A stretch of 64,000 nucleotides of DNA from CAWKAV01 sp963847735 (GTDB taxonomy: Bacteria > Desulfobacterota > Desulfuromonadia > Desulfuromonadales > BM103), in contig CAWKAV010000027.1 in the NCBI GenBank assembly GCA_963847735.1, positions 1-64,000 on the forward strand, given 5' to 3'. Within the stretch, counting starts at the first letter, position 1. Each line of letters starts with the position of its first letter. Of this stretch, positions 51,558 to 59,783 are shown one piece after another. Below the pieces are notes generated by a model. The model saw only the letters and a program-made list of their open reading frames with translations, was not told the DNA's origin and searched no databases. A program made the translations under genes and the position numbers.

Positions 51558-52844
51558 TTACTGGCTGGCTTTGAGCGCCTGGTCAAGATCCTCAATGATA
51601 TCCTCAACATCTTCGATGCCGACCGAGACGCGGATGTAATCCGGGCTGACCCCGGCCGCGATCTGTTCTGCATCAGAGAGTTGCTGATGGGTGGTGCTGC
51701 CGGGGTGGATAACCAGAGTCTTGGCATCACCTATATTCGCCAGATGACTGCATAGTTTGACAGAATCAATGAATTTTGTGCCCGCCTCGCGGCCGCCCTT
51801 GATGCCGAAACCAAGGATCGCGCCCTGTCCTGCCGGCAGGTAGCGCTGGGCCCGTTCATAATCCGGATGACTCTTGAGACCGGGGAAATTCACCCATGCC
51901 ACCGAAGGATGCCCTTCAAGGAACCGGGCGACCTTGAGAGCGTTTTCACAGTGGCGCGGCATGCGAACATGCAGGGTTTCCAGGCCCTGCAGAATCTGGA
52001 AGGAATTGAACGGTGAAATACAGGGGCCCATGTCGCGCAGCAGCGTGATGCGCATCTTGAGAATATAGGCCATCGCGCCAAGCGCTTCGTGATAGATCAG
52101 GCCGTGATAGCTTGGATCAGGAGTCGTGTATTCGTCAAAACGTCCGCTCGACCAGTCAAACTTGCCGCTGTCAACGACTGCGCCGCCGATGCTTGTGCCA
52201 TGACCGCCGATGAACTTGGTCAGCGAGTAACAGGCGATATCGGCGCCGTGTTCAAATGGCTTGAAGAGGAAAGGTGTTGCCACGGTATTATCGACAATAT
52301 AGGGCAGGCCGTTAGCGTGGGCAATACGGGCAATCGCTTCAAAATCATCAACATTGTTCTTGGGGTTGCCGATGGTTTCGCTGAAAACCGCTTTGGTTTT
52401 CTCATCGATTGCCCCGGCAACGTTTGCGGGGTTGCTGCTGTCGACAAACTTGACGGTGATCCCCATGCGCTTCAGGGTGTAGTTGAACATGTTGTAGGTC
52501 CCGCCATAGAGATACTGGGTCGAGACGATATTGTCGCCGGTTTTGGCCAGGTTGAGGATGGCCAGGTTGATGGCGGCTGAACCGGAGGCCAGGGCCAGGG
52601 CGCCGACGCCACCGTCGAGCTCGGCGAGACGTTTTTCGAGCACATCGGTGGTCGGGTTCATCAGGCGGGTATAGATATTGCCCATTTCCGCGAGTGAGAA
52701 GAGATTGGCCGCATGCTCGCTCGAGTTGAAGACATAGGATGAGGTCTGGTAGATCGGCACAGCTCGCGAGTTGGTGGTTGGATCGGGAACCTGGCCTGCG
52801 TGCAGGGTTTTGGTGCCAAGGCGGTAATTGGGCTGGTCTGACAT
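51558..52844 (-). CDS. metY: O-acetylhomoserine sulfhydrylase
   Basis: 428 residues from ATG 52844 (MSDQPNYRLGTKTLHAGQ), GGAG about eight bases before. A PLP enzyme that makes homocysteine directly from O-acetylhomoserine and sulfide. Motifs: RAVPIYQTSSYVF, YTRLMNPTTDVLEKRLA, PLP-Lys in YSLTKFIGGHGTSIGG, GDAKTLVIHPGSTTHQQL. Direct sulfhydrylation suits a sulfide-rich anaerobe. No SAM riboswitch was seen in the 200 bp upstream. Confidence 0.95.
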   Translation of the reverse strand: MSDQPNYRLGTKTLHAGQVPDPTTNSRAVPIYQTSSYVFNSSEHAANLFSLAEMGNIYTRLMNPTTDVLEKRLAELDGGVGALALASGSAAINLAILNLAKTGDNIVSTQYLYGGTYNMFNYTLKRMGITVKFVDSSNPANVAGAIDEKTKAVFSETIGNPKNNVDDFEAIARIAHANGLPYIVDNTVATPFLFKPFEHGADIACYSLTKFIGGHGTSIGGAVVDSGKFDWSSGRFDEYTTPDPSYHGLIYHEALGAMAYILKMRITLLRDMGPCISPFNSFQILQGLETLHVRMPRHCENALKVARFLEGHPSVAWVNFPGLKSHPDYERAQRYLPAGQGAILGFGIKGGREAGTKFIDSVKLCSHLANIGDAKTLVIHPGSTTHQQLSDAEQIAAGVSPDYIRVSVGIEDVEDIIEDLDQALKASQ

Positions 52845-53049
52845 GGGTTTGTCTCCTTTTTTCCAGTAAATTCGGTGTATAATCATGCCAAATTTATCAG
52901 TTAAGTCAACAAGAAAATGCGAACATTGTACGGTGAATTACTGTTAAATTGGAGTGTTCGTTTAGCAAACTGTCTTCATAATATCATTAATATGGGAGAT
53001 GCCAATCTGGTGTTAAATTTTGTGCTTGGGTTCATTTAAAAGGTAAAGA

Positions 53050-53082
53050 CCGGCGGCTCGCGTGCCGCCAGACGCCATACTT
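53050..53082 (+). repeat. REP-like repeat, copy 1
   Basis: Begins CCGGCGGCTCGCGTGCC and ends CCATACTT. GGCGGC and GCCGCC within it can pair around TCGCGT. Shares 29 of 33 bases with copy 2, 527 bp away in the same orientation. Confidence 0.75.
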
Positions 53083-53576
53083 TTGCCCGGCAGCAAAAGT
53101 ATGCAAAAGTGCCGCTCTCCTGGCGGAGGGCATGTGTTTGCCTGATTTTGTATTTTGTTGTGTTGTGTTCTTTGCTGATGAGGACGGTTCTGCGTGGAAT
53201 CCAATGGCGGGGCCCCCGATGATTTTTCGGGGGCCTTCTTCTCTATAAGACTCTTGAGACAGACGAGGATTTGTGATGTTTGCATTCTTCTGCAAGCTGA
53301 AGAAAACAACAACCGCTTAATGTTCAGCTCCGGTGAATCTAAGTGGAATAGGGCCCGAAAAAGAATCGGGCCCCCGCCATTGTCAGCAACAAAGCACTGA
53401 ACAGGTCATCAAGACAAAACATCGATAAAAAACTGTAAAACCTCGCCAACACATGCCAAGCGCAGCGCAGGTCCTTTTTTTGGTGCCTTTTTTTAGACCA
53501 GTAAAAAAAGACACCCGGGTGTCGGCCGGGACCGACGGTTTTAATCTTTTGATTTTACAGGATATTTGTAACAGAA

Positions 53577-53609
53577 CCGGCGGCTCGCGTGCCACCAAAT
53601 TCCATACTT
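53577..53609 (+). repeat. REP-like repeat, copy 2
   Basis: Same start CCGGCGGCTCGCGTGCC and end CCATACTT as copy 1, with four substitutions that break the internal hairpin. Ends 64 bp before rqcH. Confidence 0.75.
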
Positions 53610-53672
53610 CTATTCTTCACAAAAAACAGAGACTGCTTGCAGTTCCCTCATCACTTGCTCTAATCTCTGCCC

Positions 53673-55331
53673 ATGGACAGTGTCATCTTTCAAGCCATGG
53701 CCGTGGAGCTCAATCGCAAACTGGCCAACAGCCGACTCGACCGGGTGATCCAGATCAGTGCGGGGACCCTGGTCTTAAGGCTCTGGACCGGGCGTGAAAA
53801 GCTGCAGTTGCTGTTGAAAGCCGATGGCCAGGGTTGTTTTTACCAGACCCGTCAGGTTCATGCTGCCCCTGCCAGCCCTCCCAGATTCTGCCAGCTTCTG
53901 CGCGCTCGCCTGCGTCGTCTGATCGAAGTGCGTGCTGAACCACTCGATCGTATCGTTCATTTCACTTTCACAGGCACGAATCATGAAAGTTACGATCTTA
54001 TTTTGGAGGCGTTCGGAGCGCAGGGAAATCTGTTCCTGGTTGATGCCGCAGGCCGCATCGTCGATCTTTTAAAACGTCAGGAAGGAGTCCGTTCGCTGCT
54101 TCCCGGACAGGCCTATGTTTTGCCTGAACAGAAACCGCGGCTGTCACTTTTTGCTGACCGGACGGGGTTGGCCCCAATCCTTGATGCTGCAGCAGGTCAG
54201 CGGGAGTTGGCCCGTCTTGATGTCGCGCCGATGTCGCCGGCCCTGGCAGAGGCGATCTGTCTTGCCATAGCTGCGGGACAGACATCAGATACAATCATTG
54301 GTCAGCTGCAGGAAGCGTTCGGTGCCGGATCGTTTGCAGCCTTGCGGGTCACATGGTCTGGCCAGAACGGTTTGCTGCCCCTGTCGCTCGGACTGGATGG
54401 CTTTGAGACTGTCGACAGATTCGAGGACCTTTCTGCAATGCTGGAAACCGTTCAGGCCGAGCAGGGCCATGAGTCGGCAAGGGATCTGACCGCGCGTCTG
54501 GCGAGTCTCATCTCCCGGCAGCGCAAAAAAATCAGCAAACGACTTGAGAACATTGCTGCAGACAGTGTCCGGCAGGAGGACCCCGAGGCCTTGCGCATCA
54601 GGGGCGATCTGCTGCTGGCCAACTTGCACCGGATCAGGCGCGGCGATGAATCCATCGAGGTTGACGATTATTACCAGTCGCCGCTTGTCAGAGTAAACAT
54701 CGCCCTCGATCCAAAACTGTCGCCACAAGAGAATGCCGAGCGCTGTTTTAAACTGTACCGCAAGGCCAAACGCTCCGGGGACCATCACCAACGCCGCCTC
54801 ATCGAAACCGAGCACGAGATTGCCTGGCTGGACCAGGTTGCACTGGCTCTTGAAGAATCTGAAAGTGGTGATGACTTGTACCAGGTGCAACTTGAACTGG
54901 AATCCGCCGGGCTTTTGAAAGAAACCAGGGGGCAGCTTGGCCGGCGACAGACGGTTTCTCCCGAACAGCAGCTGCATAAGACCGTAACGAACTCGGGATT
55001 GAAAATCTTCTGGGGCAGGAACAGCCGTACCAACGATTTTGTCAGCCGGCATCTGACCGGGCCGAATGATTTGTGGTTTCATTCACACGGTATGCCCGGT
55101 TGTCACCTGGTCCTCAAATGTGGCAAATGTGCGGAGCCCGTGCCTGAAGATGACATCCTGCATGCAGCGTCATTTGCCGCCGGATATTCCAAGGGCAAGG
55201 ATGCCGGCAAGGTCGAAGTCATCGTTGCAAAGGGCAGGGACGTCAGGAAGCCAAAAGGGGCTCGACCGGGCCTGGTCACTGTTGATACTTATCGTACCGT
55301 GATGGTTCCGCCACAGCGGCTTGAGGATTGA
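53673..55331 (+). CDS. rqcH: Rqc2/RqcH-like NFACT protein (ribosome quality control)
   Basis: 552 residues. NFACT-N domain (about 1-185; MDSVIFQAMAVELNRKL, RFCQLLRARL, LILEAFGAQGNLFLVD), a coiled-coil and helical middle (about 250-420) and NFACT-R at the C-terminus (about 435-545; GLKIFWGRNSRTNDFVSRHL, NDLWFHSHGMPGCHLVLK). Bacterial RqcH binds split 50S subunits with peptidyl-tRNA and adds C-terminal alanine tails. Monocistronic. The conserved NFACT-N residues for Ala-tail addition (DR near RLDRVIQ) are present. Confidence 0.93.
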   Translation: MDSVIFQAMAVELNRKLANSRLDRVIQISAGTLVLRLWTGREKLQLLLKADGQGCFYQTRQVHAAPASPPRFCQLLRARLRRLIEVRAEPLDRIVHFTFTGTNHESYDLILEAFGAQGNLFLVDAAGRIVDLLKRQEGVRSLLPGQAYVLPEQKPRLSLFADRTGLAPILDAAAGQRELARLDVAPMSPALAEAICLAIAAGQTSDTIIGQLQEAFGAGSFAALRVTWSGQNGLLPLSLGLDGFETVDRFEDLSAMLETVQAEQGHESARDLTARLASLISRQRKKISKRLENIAADSVRQEDPEALRIRGDLLLANLHRIRRGDESIEVDDYYQSPLVRVNIALDPKLSPQENAERCFKLYRKAKRSGDHHQRRLIETEHEIAWLDQVALALEESESGDDLYQVQLELESAGLLKETRGQLGRRQTVSPEQQLHKTVTNSGLKIFWGRNSRTNDFVSRHLTGPNDLWFHSHGMPGCHLVLKCGKCAEPVPEDDILHAASFAAGYSKGKDAGKVEVIVAKGRDVRKPKGARPGLVTVDTYRTVMVPPQRLED

Positions 55332-55395
55332 TTTACTGCCCTCGTATTGACATTTATGCGCCGCGAGCCGCACATAATGTACCACGATTTTTTTA

Positions 55396-55424
55396 TTGCA
55401 ATGGCTTACCCCTTTTGCTATAAA
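55396..55424 (+). promoter_or_regulatory. Promoter of the tRNA-Leu gene
   Basis: -35 TTGCAA (55396-55401), 17-base spacer, -10 TATAAA (55419-55424), followed by a G+C-richer discriminator 16 bases before the tRNA 5' end. Confidence 0.7.
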
Positions 55425-55440
55425 TTGCCCTCGCTTCAAT

Positions 55441-55527
55441 GCCGAAGTGGTGGAATTGGTAGACACGCTAGGTTCAGGGTCTAGTGTCCGTATGGACGTG
55501 GGAGTTCGAGTCTCCCCTTCGGCACCA
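55441..55527 (+). tRNA. tRNA-Leu (anticodon CAG)
   Basis: 87 nt with CCA encoded. Acceptor GCCGAAG/CTTCGGC, discriminator A. D arm GGTGGAATTGGTAGACAC, anticodon stem CTAGG/TCTAG with loop TTCAGGG (CAG at 55475-55477), long class II variable arm TGTCCGTATGGACG, T arm GGGAGTTCGAGTCTCCC. The variable arm and A73 are leucine identities. Reads CUG codons. Confidence 0.97.
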
Positions 55528-55540
55528 CACAAAATAAGAA

Positions 55541-55578
55541 AACGGCCTGCCGCATTTTTTGCGGCAGGCCGTTATTTT
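55541..55578. terminator. Strong terminator after tRNA-Leu, shared with the MBL gene
   Basis: AACGGCCTGCCGCA (55541-55554) pairs with TGCGGCAGGCCGTT (55560-55573), then ATTTTT. The A-rich side (AAAATAAGAA) also gives a T-rich end on the minus strand. Confidence 0.92.
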
Positions 55579-55593
55579 TACGTCACCAAAAAA

Positions 55594-56289
55594 TCAGTAC
55601 CACTTCAACCTGCTGACTTTCGAGTCGGTAACCAGGCGCTCGAAGGCGTCGAGGTCGCTCATCCCCTCTTTGCCGCGGTAATGGTAGGGGATCACCAGCT
55701 TCGGTTTGAATTCGTTGACCGCCGAGGCGGCTTGTTCGACGGTCATGGTGAAGGGCAAATTCATGCAGACGAAGGCGATGTCGACGTCCTTCAGGGCGCG
55801 CATCTCGGGAATATCCTCAGTGTCGCCGGAGATATAGAGCCGGACGCCGTCCTTGCTGAGCAGGTAGCCGTTGTCACGTCCCTGCGGGTGGAAGTTGAGG
55901 CGTTCGGTAGTGGTGTTGTATGCAGCGATCGCCTCAATGGCGATGCCGGCGAATTCGGTTGCTTCACCGTTACTCATGGTCGTGCCGTAACCGAGTTGCT
56001 CAACCACCGTTGCCGAACCGATGACCTGGGTCTTGTCCTGTTTGAGGGCCGCGACCAGCAGCGGGTCGAGGTGGTCCTTGTGGATATGAGTAATCAGGAT
56101 CAGGTCAGGTGGCGGGAAAGCGGAAAAGTCGGCAGCAGCACCGACCGGATCGACGTAGACCGTGGTCGGGCCGGACTGCAGGACAAAGGTGGCGTGCTTG
56201 ACCGGGGTGTAGGTGAACACCTCACCGGCGCCGGCATCGAAGGGATTTATCAGGCTTATAAGCAGAATGGCAAGTCCGTAGCGTTTCAT
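55594..56289 (-). CDS. MBL-fold metallo-hydrolase, exported
   Basis: 231 residues from ATG 56289 with GGAG eight bases before. A signal peptide (about 1-22; LAILLISLINPFDAGAG) points to the periplasm. A UlaG/YhfI-like metallo-beta-lactamase fold: THIHKDHLDPLLV metal motif, ISGDTEDIPE and the final IPYHYRG. Substrate unknown. The same frame stays open for 370 more codons against the livH gene, but the RBS and signal peptide fix the real start. Confidence 0.87.
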   Translation of the reverse strand: MKRYGLAILLISLINPFDAGAGEVFTYTPVKHATFVLQSGPTTVYVDPVGAAADFSAFPPPDLILITHIHKDHLDPLLVAALKQDKTQVIGSATVVEQLGYGTTMSNGEATEFAGIAIEAIAAYNTTTERLNFHPQGRDNGYLLSKDGVRLYISGDTEDIPEMRALKDVDIAFVCMNLPFTMTVEQAASAVNEFKPKLVIPYHYRGKEGMSDLDAFERLVTDSKVSRLKWY

Positions 56290-56462
56290 GAGGGTTCTCC
56301 TTTGCGTAGAACATGTGTTACGAGAATTGTAGCCGATTTTATGATGCAAAGGGAACCCCTGCCTGATCAGATCTATGGATCGGCCCTCGTTCTGGCGAGC
56401 CGTTCTGCATGAGCGGCAAGCCGCATGGAACCGTTGTGACGACAAGTATTTATGACTTTGCA

Positions 56463-56507
56463 AAGCTCCGAGGGATAAGTTAATCTCTCGGAGCTTGTTT
56501 TGTTTTG
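56463..56507 (+). terminator. Orphan plus-strand terminator in the livH leader
   Basis: AAGCTCCGAG (56463-56472) pairs with CTCGGAGCTT (56487-56496), then TGTTTTGTTTTG. No plus-strand gene ends upstream: the tRNA already has its terminator at 55541. It lies 26 bases before livH, so it may attenuate the liv cluster. The 243-bp gap otherwise shows only imperfect hairpins near 56400-56440. Confidence 0.6.
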
Positions 56508-56532
56508 ATCCGAGAAATTTTATCAATATGCC

Positions 56533-57396
56533 ATGATGACCCAGGACCTTCTCCAATTTATCTTTGCCGGTTTGACCAGCGGCGCCATCTACGCGCTGAT
56601 CGCACTGGGTTTCTGCGTCGTGCATAACACCATGGGCATCGTCAACTTCGCACAGGTCGATTTTGTCTCTCTGGGAGGCATGCTCCTCTACAGTGCCTTG
56701 TTCGCCGCCGGTCTGACCATGCCGCTTGCCTTGTTTGCCGCAGTTCTGGGGGTCACCCTGACCGCTATCGTCGTCGAGAGAGTCGGTATCCGTCCGGCGC
56801 GTTCCAACGACCCCCTGATTTTGATATTTCTGACTATCGGCCTGTCGATTATCCTGCGCGGGCTGATGGCACTGGTCTGGGGCAAGAACCGCATGGCGGT
56901 GCCATCGTTGAGCAGTGATGACCCGCTGCGCCTGCTCGGTGCCGCGATCATGCCGCAGACGCTCTGGATTCTCGTTCTGACTGCTTTGACCATCGCCATC
57001 CTGGCCTGGTTCTATCGCAAAACACGGCTCGGTCTGATGATGCGCGCCGTGGCGACCAATCCACGCGCGGCCGCAGTCGTTGGCCTGCCGCTGGGTCGGG
57101 TCCGCATGCTCACCTTCGGTCTGGCCGGTGCGCTTGGCGGACTGGCCGGGGTGCTGGTGACGCCGATTACCACCTTGAGCCACGACGTCGGGGTACTGCT
57201 CGGGCTCAAAGGCTTCGCCGCTGCCATTCTGGGTGGTTTCGGTTCGCTGCCGGGGGCCATTATCGGTGGCCTCGGCCTCGGCCTGCTCGAATCGCTTTCG
57301 GCCGGGTATGTGAGCAGCGCCTATAAGGATGTCTGTGCTTTTGTGGTCCTGTTGCTGGTGCTGTTCGTGCGGCCGAAAGGGCTGTTGGGGAAATAG
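56533..57396 (+). CDS. livH: Branched-chain-type amino acid ABC transporter permease LivH
   Basis: 287 residues, about eight membrane helices, inner membrane. LivH features: FIFAGLTSGAIYALIALGF, VHNTMGIVNFAQVDFVSLGG and the C-terminal EAA-like GGFGSLPGAIIGGLGLGLLE. One of two permeases of a Liv/HAAT importer; partner livM lies 2.4 kb downstream, after iorA and iorB. This region is visibly richer in G+C at third positions than the stretch before it. Confidence 0.93.
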   Translation: MMTQDLLQFIFAGLTSGAIYALIALGFCVVHNTMGIVNFAQVDFVSLGGMLLYSALFAAGLTMPLALFAAVLGVTLTAIVVERVGIRPARSNDPLILIFLTIGLSIILRGLMALVWGKNRMAVPSLSSDDPLRLLGAAIMPQTLWILVLTALTIAILAWFYRKTRLGLMMRAVATNPRAAAVVGLPLGRVRMLTFGLAGALGGLAGVLVTPITTLSHDVGVLLGLKGFAAAILGGFGSLPGAIIGGLGLGLLESLSAGYVSSAYKDVCAFVVLLLVLFVRPKGLLGK

Positions 57397-57446
57397 AGAT
57401 GGGTGGCGCATGGCGCGAAACTTCTAATAATCAAATGAAAGAAAAT

Positions 57447-59264
57447 ATGACTAAACAATTATTGATGGGGAATGAAGCCATGGCCTGCGGCCTGATTGAG
57501 GCCGGTTGCCAGGTAGCGACGGCTTACCCCGGTACACCCTCAACGGAAATCCTGCAGGCGGTTATCGACCGTCGCGACGCAGCGCTTGAACCCCTGCATA
57601 TCGAATGGTCGGTCAATGAGAAGGTGGCTTTCGAGGTCGCCCTGGCGGCCAGTTATACCGGCAAGCGCAGCGCGGTTGTCATGAAGCAGGTCGGCCTGAA
57701 CGTGGCCGCAGATCCGTTTATGCGTACGGCTTACATCGGCGTCAAGGGCGGCATGGTGACTATCGTTGCCGATGATCCTGGTCCGCACAGCTCTCAGAAC
57801 GAGCAGGACACCAGGCTTTTTTGTCTGCAGGCCCGCGTGCCGGTGCTCGACCCGTCCAGCCCGGCCGAAGCCAGGGCCATGGTTCTGACCGCCTTTGAAC
57901 TGTCGGAAAAATATGAGCTCAACGTGGTCCTGCGGCCGACCACCCGCATCTGCCATTCGCGGCAGAACATTGCGCCGCAACAGACGCTCAAACTGTCACG
58001 CACGGCGGATTTCCAGAGAGACCCGACGCGCTGGGCGGCGACCCCGGCGTTTCTGCCGCAGCTGCATCGTAAGCTGAATGCCTCCCTGCAACGGATTGCC
58101 CTCGAACCCGCCCTGCAGCCACGCCTGGTCAAAGGTGACGGCAGCTATGCGCGCACCGCCCTGGTTGCGTCAGGGATTGCCTACGGCAACCTGGTCGACC
58201 TGCTTGATGACCTGGGTTTAAACGGCAAGCTTGATCTCTACCAGGTGCCGATGTCTTACCCTCTCAGCCCGGATTTTACCAGGACTCTGCAGGCCGATTA
58301 CGAGCGGATCCTGGTCCTGGAAGAGACCTACCCGGTGATCGAGCTGCAAATGGCTCATCCCGGCGCGGCCGGCAAACAGAGCGGCGCGGTGCCGCGTGAG
58401 GGGGAGTTGACTCCTGACCTTATCCATCAGGTGCTTGCCGGTTTCCTCGGTTTGGCTGCCCCCGGCGAAGCCCCTGCCGAGCGGCGCGGTCAACGGCCGT
58501 CACTCTGCCCCGGTTGCCCGCACCGGGCAGCCTTCTACAGTATCAAGCAGTGCTTCCCGAAAGGCATTTTCCCTTCCGATATCGGCTGTTACACGCTCGG
58601 CATGAACCTTGGCGCAGTCAACACCGTGCACTGCATGGGTGCCTGCATCAGCCAGGGGGCCGGTTTTTACCAGGCTTATCGGCAGGATGGCGAAGTGCCG
58701 ACCATCGTCGTGACGATCGGTGACTCGACCTTTTTTCATGCCGGGATCCCGGCCCTGATCAACGCCGTGATACAACAGGCACGCATAATCATCGTCATCC
58801 TCGATAATGCGACCACGGCCATGACCGGAGGCCAGCCGGTCCCCCATACGGGCGTTGCCGCCGGCGGGCAGCCGACCAGGGCCGTCGCCATAGAACCCCT
58901 GGTCAGGGCCAGCGGCGTTGATTTCCTGGAAGTCTGTGACCCTTATGACAAGCAGCGCTTTGAAGAACTGCTGCAGCAGGCTGACGCTTACACCCGCAGC
59001 CCCGGAGGCGGCGTGGCCGTGCTGATCTCCCGGCATGGCTGCGTCATGGACCGCAAGGTCCTGAAAGCGCAGCAGAGTTTCCTGGTGACGATCAATGATG
59101 CGTGCATCGGTTGCCGCAAGTGTGTCGATGCTTTCGAATGCCCGGCCCTGCTGATGGATACTGACAACAATATGGCGATGGTCAACCAGGATCGCTGTAT
59201 CGGCTGCGGCACCTGTCTGCCGGTCTGCCCGGTTGATGCCATCGTCAAGGAGGAAAAATCTTGA
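57447..59264 (+). CDS. iorA: Indolepyruvate:ferredoxin oxidoreductase, alpha subunit
   Basis: 605 residues from ATG 57447; in-frame ATGs at 57399 and 57435 exist but homologues begin near MTKQLLMGNEA. Oxidises aryl-2-oxoacids (indolepyruvate, phenylpyruvate) with CoA to arylacetyl-CoA, CO2 and reduced ferredoxin; TPP-dependent, oxygen-sensitive, cytoplasmic. Pyrimidine domain at the start (AYPGTPSTEILQAV), core TPP site GDSTFFHAGIPALINAV...LDNATTAMTGGQP, and two C-terminal 4Fe-4S clusters CIGCRKCVDAFECP and CIGCGTCLPVCP. Set inside a Liv transporter cluster. Confidence 0.94.
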   Translation: MTKQLLMGNEAMACGLIEAGCQVATAYPGTPSTEILQAVIDRRDAALEPLHIEWSVNEKVAFEVALAASYTGKRSAVVMKQVGLNVAADPFMRTAYIGVKGGMVTIVADDPGPHSSQNEQDTRLFCLQARVPVLDPSSPAEARAMVLTAFELSEKYELNVVLRPTTRICHSRQNIAPQQTLKLSRTADFQRDPTRWAATPAFLPQLHRKLNASLQRIALEPALQPRLVKGDGSYARTALVASGIAYGNLVDLLDDLGLNGKLDLYQVPMSYPLSPDFTRTLQADYERILVLEETYPVIELQMAHPGAAGKQSGAVPREGELTPDLIHQVLAGFLGLAAPGEAPAERRGQRPSLCPGCPHRAAFYSIKQCFPKGIFPSDIGCYTLGMNLGAVNTVHCMGACISQGAGFYQAYRQDGEVPTIVVTIGDSTFFHAGIPALINAVIQQARIIIVILDNATTAMTGGQPVPHTGVAAGGQPTRAVAIEPLVRASGVDFLEVCDPYDKQRFEELLQQADAYTRSPGGGVAVLISRHGCVMDRKVLKAQQSFLVTINDACIGCRKCVDAFECPALLMDTDNNMAMVNQDRCIGCGTCLPVCPVDAIVKEEKS

Positions 59265-59761
59265 AGCAGCAGATTATCGTCAGTGGTATTGGTGGCCAGG
59301 GCGTGCTGTTCCTGACCCGGGTGATTGCCCAGGTGGCGGTCGATCGCGACCTGCCGGTCCTGACCTCAGAAACCCATGGTATGGCACAGCGCGGTGGCAC
59401 TGTTTTGTCGACGGTCAAGGTCGGCGATTATTGCAGTCCCCTGATCCGCGCCGGCCAGGCCGATGTCGGGCTGCTGCTCTGGGAGGCGAATCTCGAGGTG
59501 CATCGCTCCCTCCTCAAACATACGGGAGCCTTGCTGATCAACAGCGACAAGCCCGGCGATGGCGAACGCATCGACGCATCGGGAATCGGCCGGCAGCTTG
59601 GCAATGCCGTGCTGTCCAACCTGGTCCTGCTGGGGCTGGCTGTGCGCCGGGGAGCCCTGTTCTGTACCGCAGCGCAGTGCGAGGTGGCGATCCGGCAGCT
59701 GGCCCCGCCCAAATTCGTCGATCAGAACCTTGCCGCCTTTCGTAATGGACTGGAATGTTGA
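59261..59761 (+). CDS. iorB: Indolepyruvate:ferredoxin oxidoreductase, beta subunit
   Basis: 166 residues from a TTG start at 59261 overlapping the iorA stop (TTGA), with an excellent RBS AAGGAGG six bases before. The gamma-type domain: IIVSGIGGQGVLFLTRVIAQ, TSETHGMAQRGGTVLSTVKVG. Pairs with IorA to form the enzyme. It is at the short end for IorB (about 190-200 residues), with a brief C-terminus. Confidence 0.93.
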   Translation: MKQQIIVSGIGGQGVLFLTRVIAQVAVDRDLPVLTSETHGMAQRGGTVLSTVKVGDYCSPLIRAGQADVGLLLWEANLEVHRSLLKHTGALLINSDKPGDGERIDASGIGRQLGNAVLSNLVLLGLAVRRGALFCTAAQCEVAIRQLAPPKFVDQNLAAFRNGLEC

Positions 59762-59783
59762 CTTCGGGAAGTCACCGTAAAGC

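Larger units (their letters stand above)
52845..53672. other. 828-bp gene-free region rich in inverted repeats
   Basis: No plausible gene on either strand. Base 52845-53040 is A+T-rich and holds the metY promoter region. From 53050 to 53610 there are many hairpins: CATACTTTTGC/GCAAAAGTATG (53076-53103), GGCCCCCGA/TCGGGGGCC followed by TTCTTCTCT (53211-53243), GGGCCCGA/TCGGGCCC (53351-53373), CTTTTTTTA/TAAAAAAAG (53487-53510) and the palindrome GACACCCGGGTGTC (53510-53523). A 33-bp sequence occurs at each end of this part. It looks like a repetitive or non-autonomous mobile element, without a transposase. Confidence 0.6.

Noticed and set aside
52845..53040. SAM riboswitch before metY
   Set aside because: No conserved helices or K-turn motif seen in the leader.
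55441..55600. tRNA-Leu as the attachment site of an integrated element carrying the liv cluster
   Set aside because: No integrase gene and no repeat of the tRNA 3' end were seen in the following 8 kb.
56290..57411. A long minus-strand frame extending the MBL gene to 605 codons, opposite livH
   Set aside because: The MBL protein has a signal peptide and RBS at 56289. The extension is a charged, Gln/His-rich antisense of the clear livH and has no domain.
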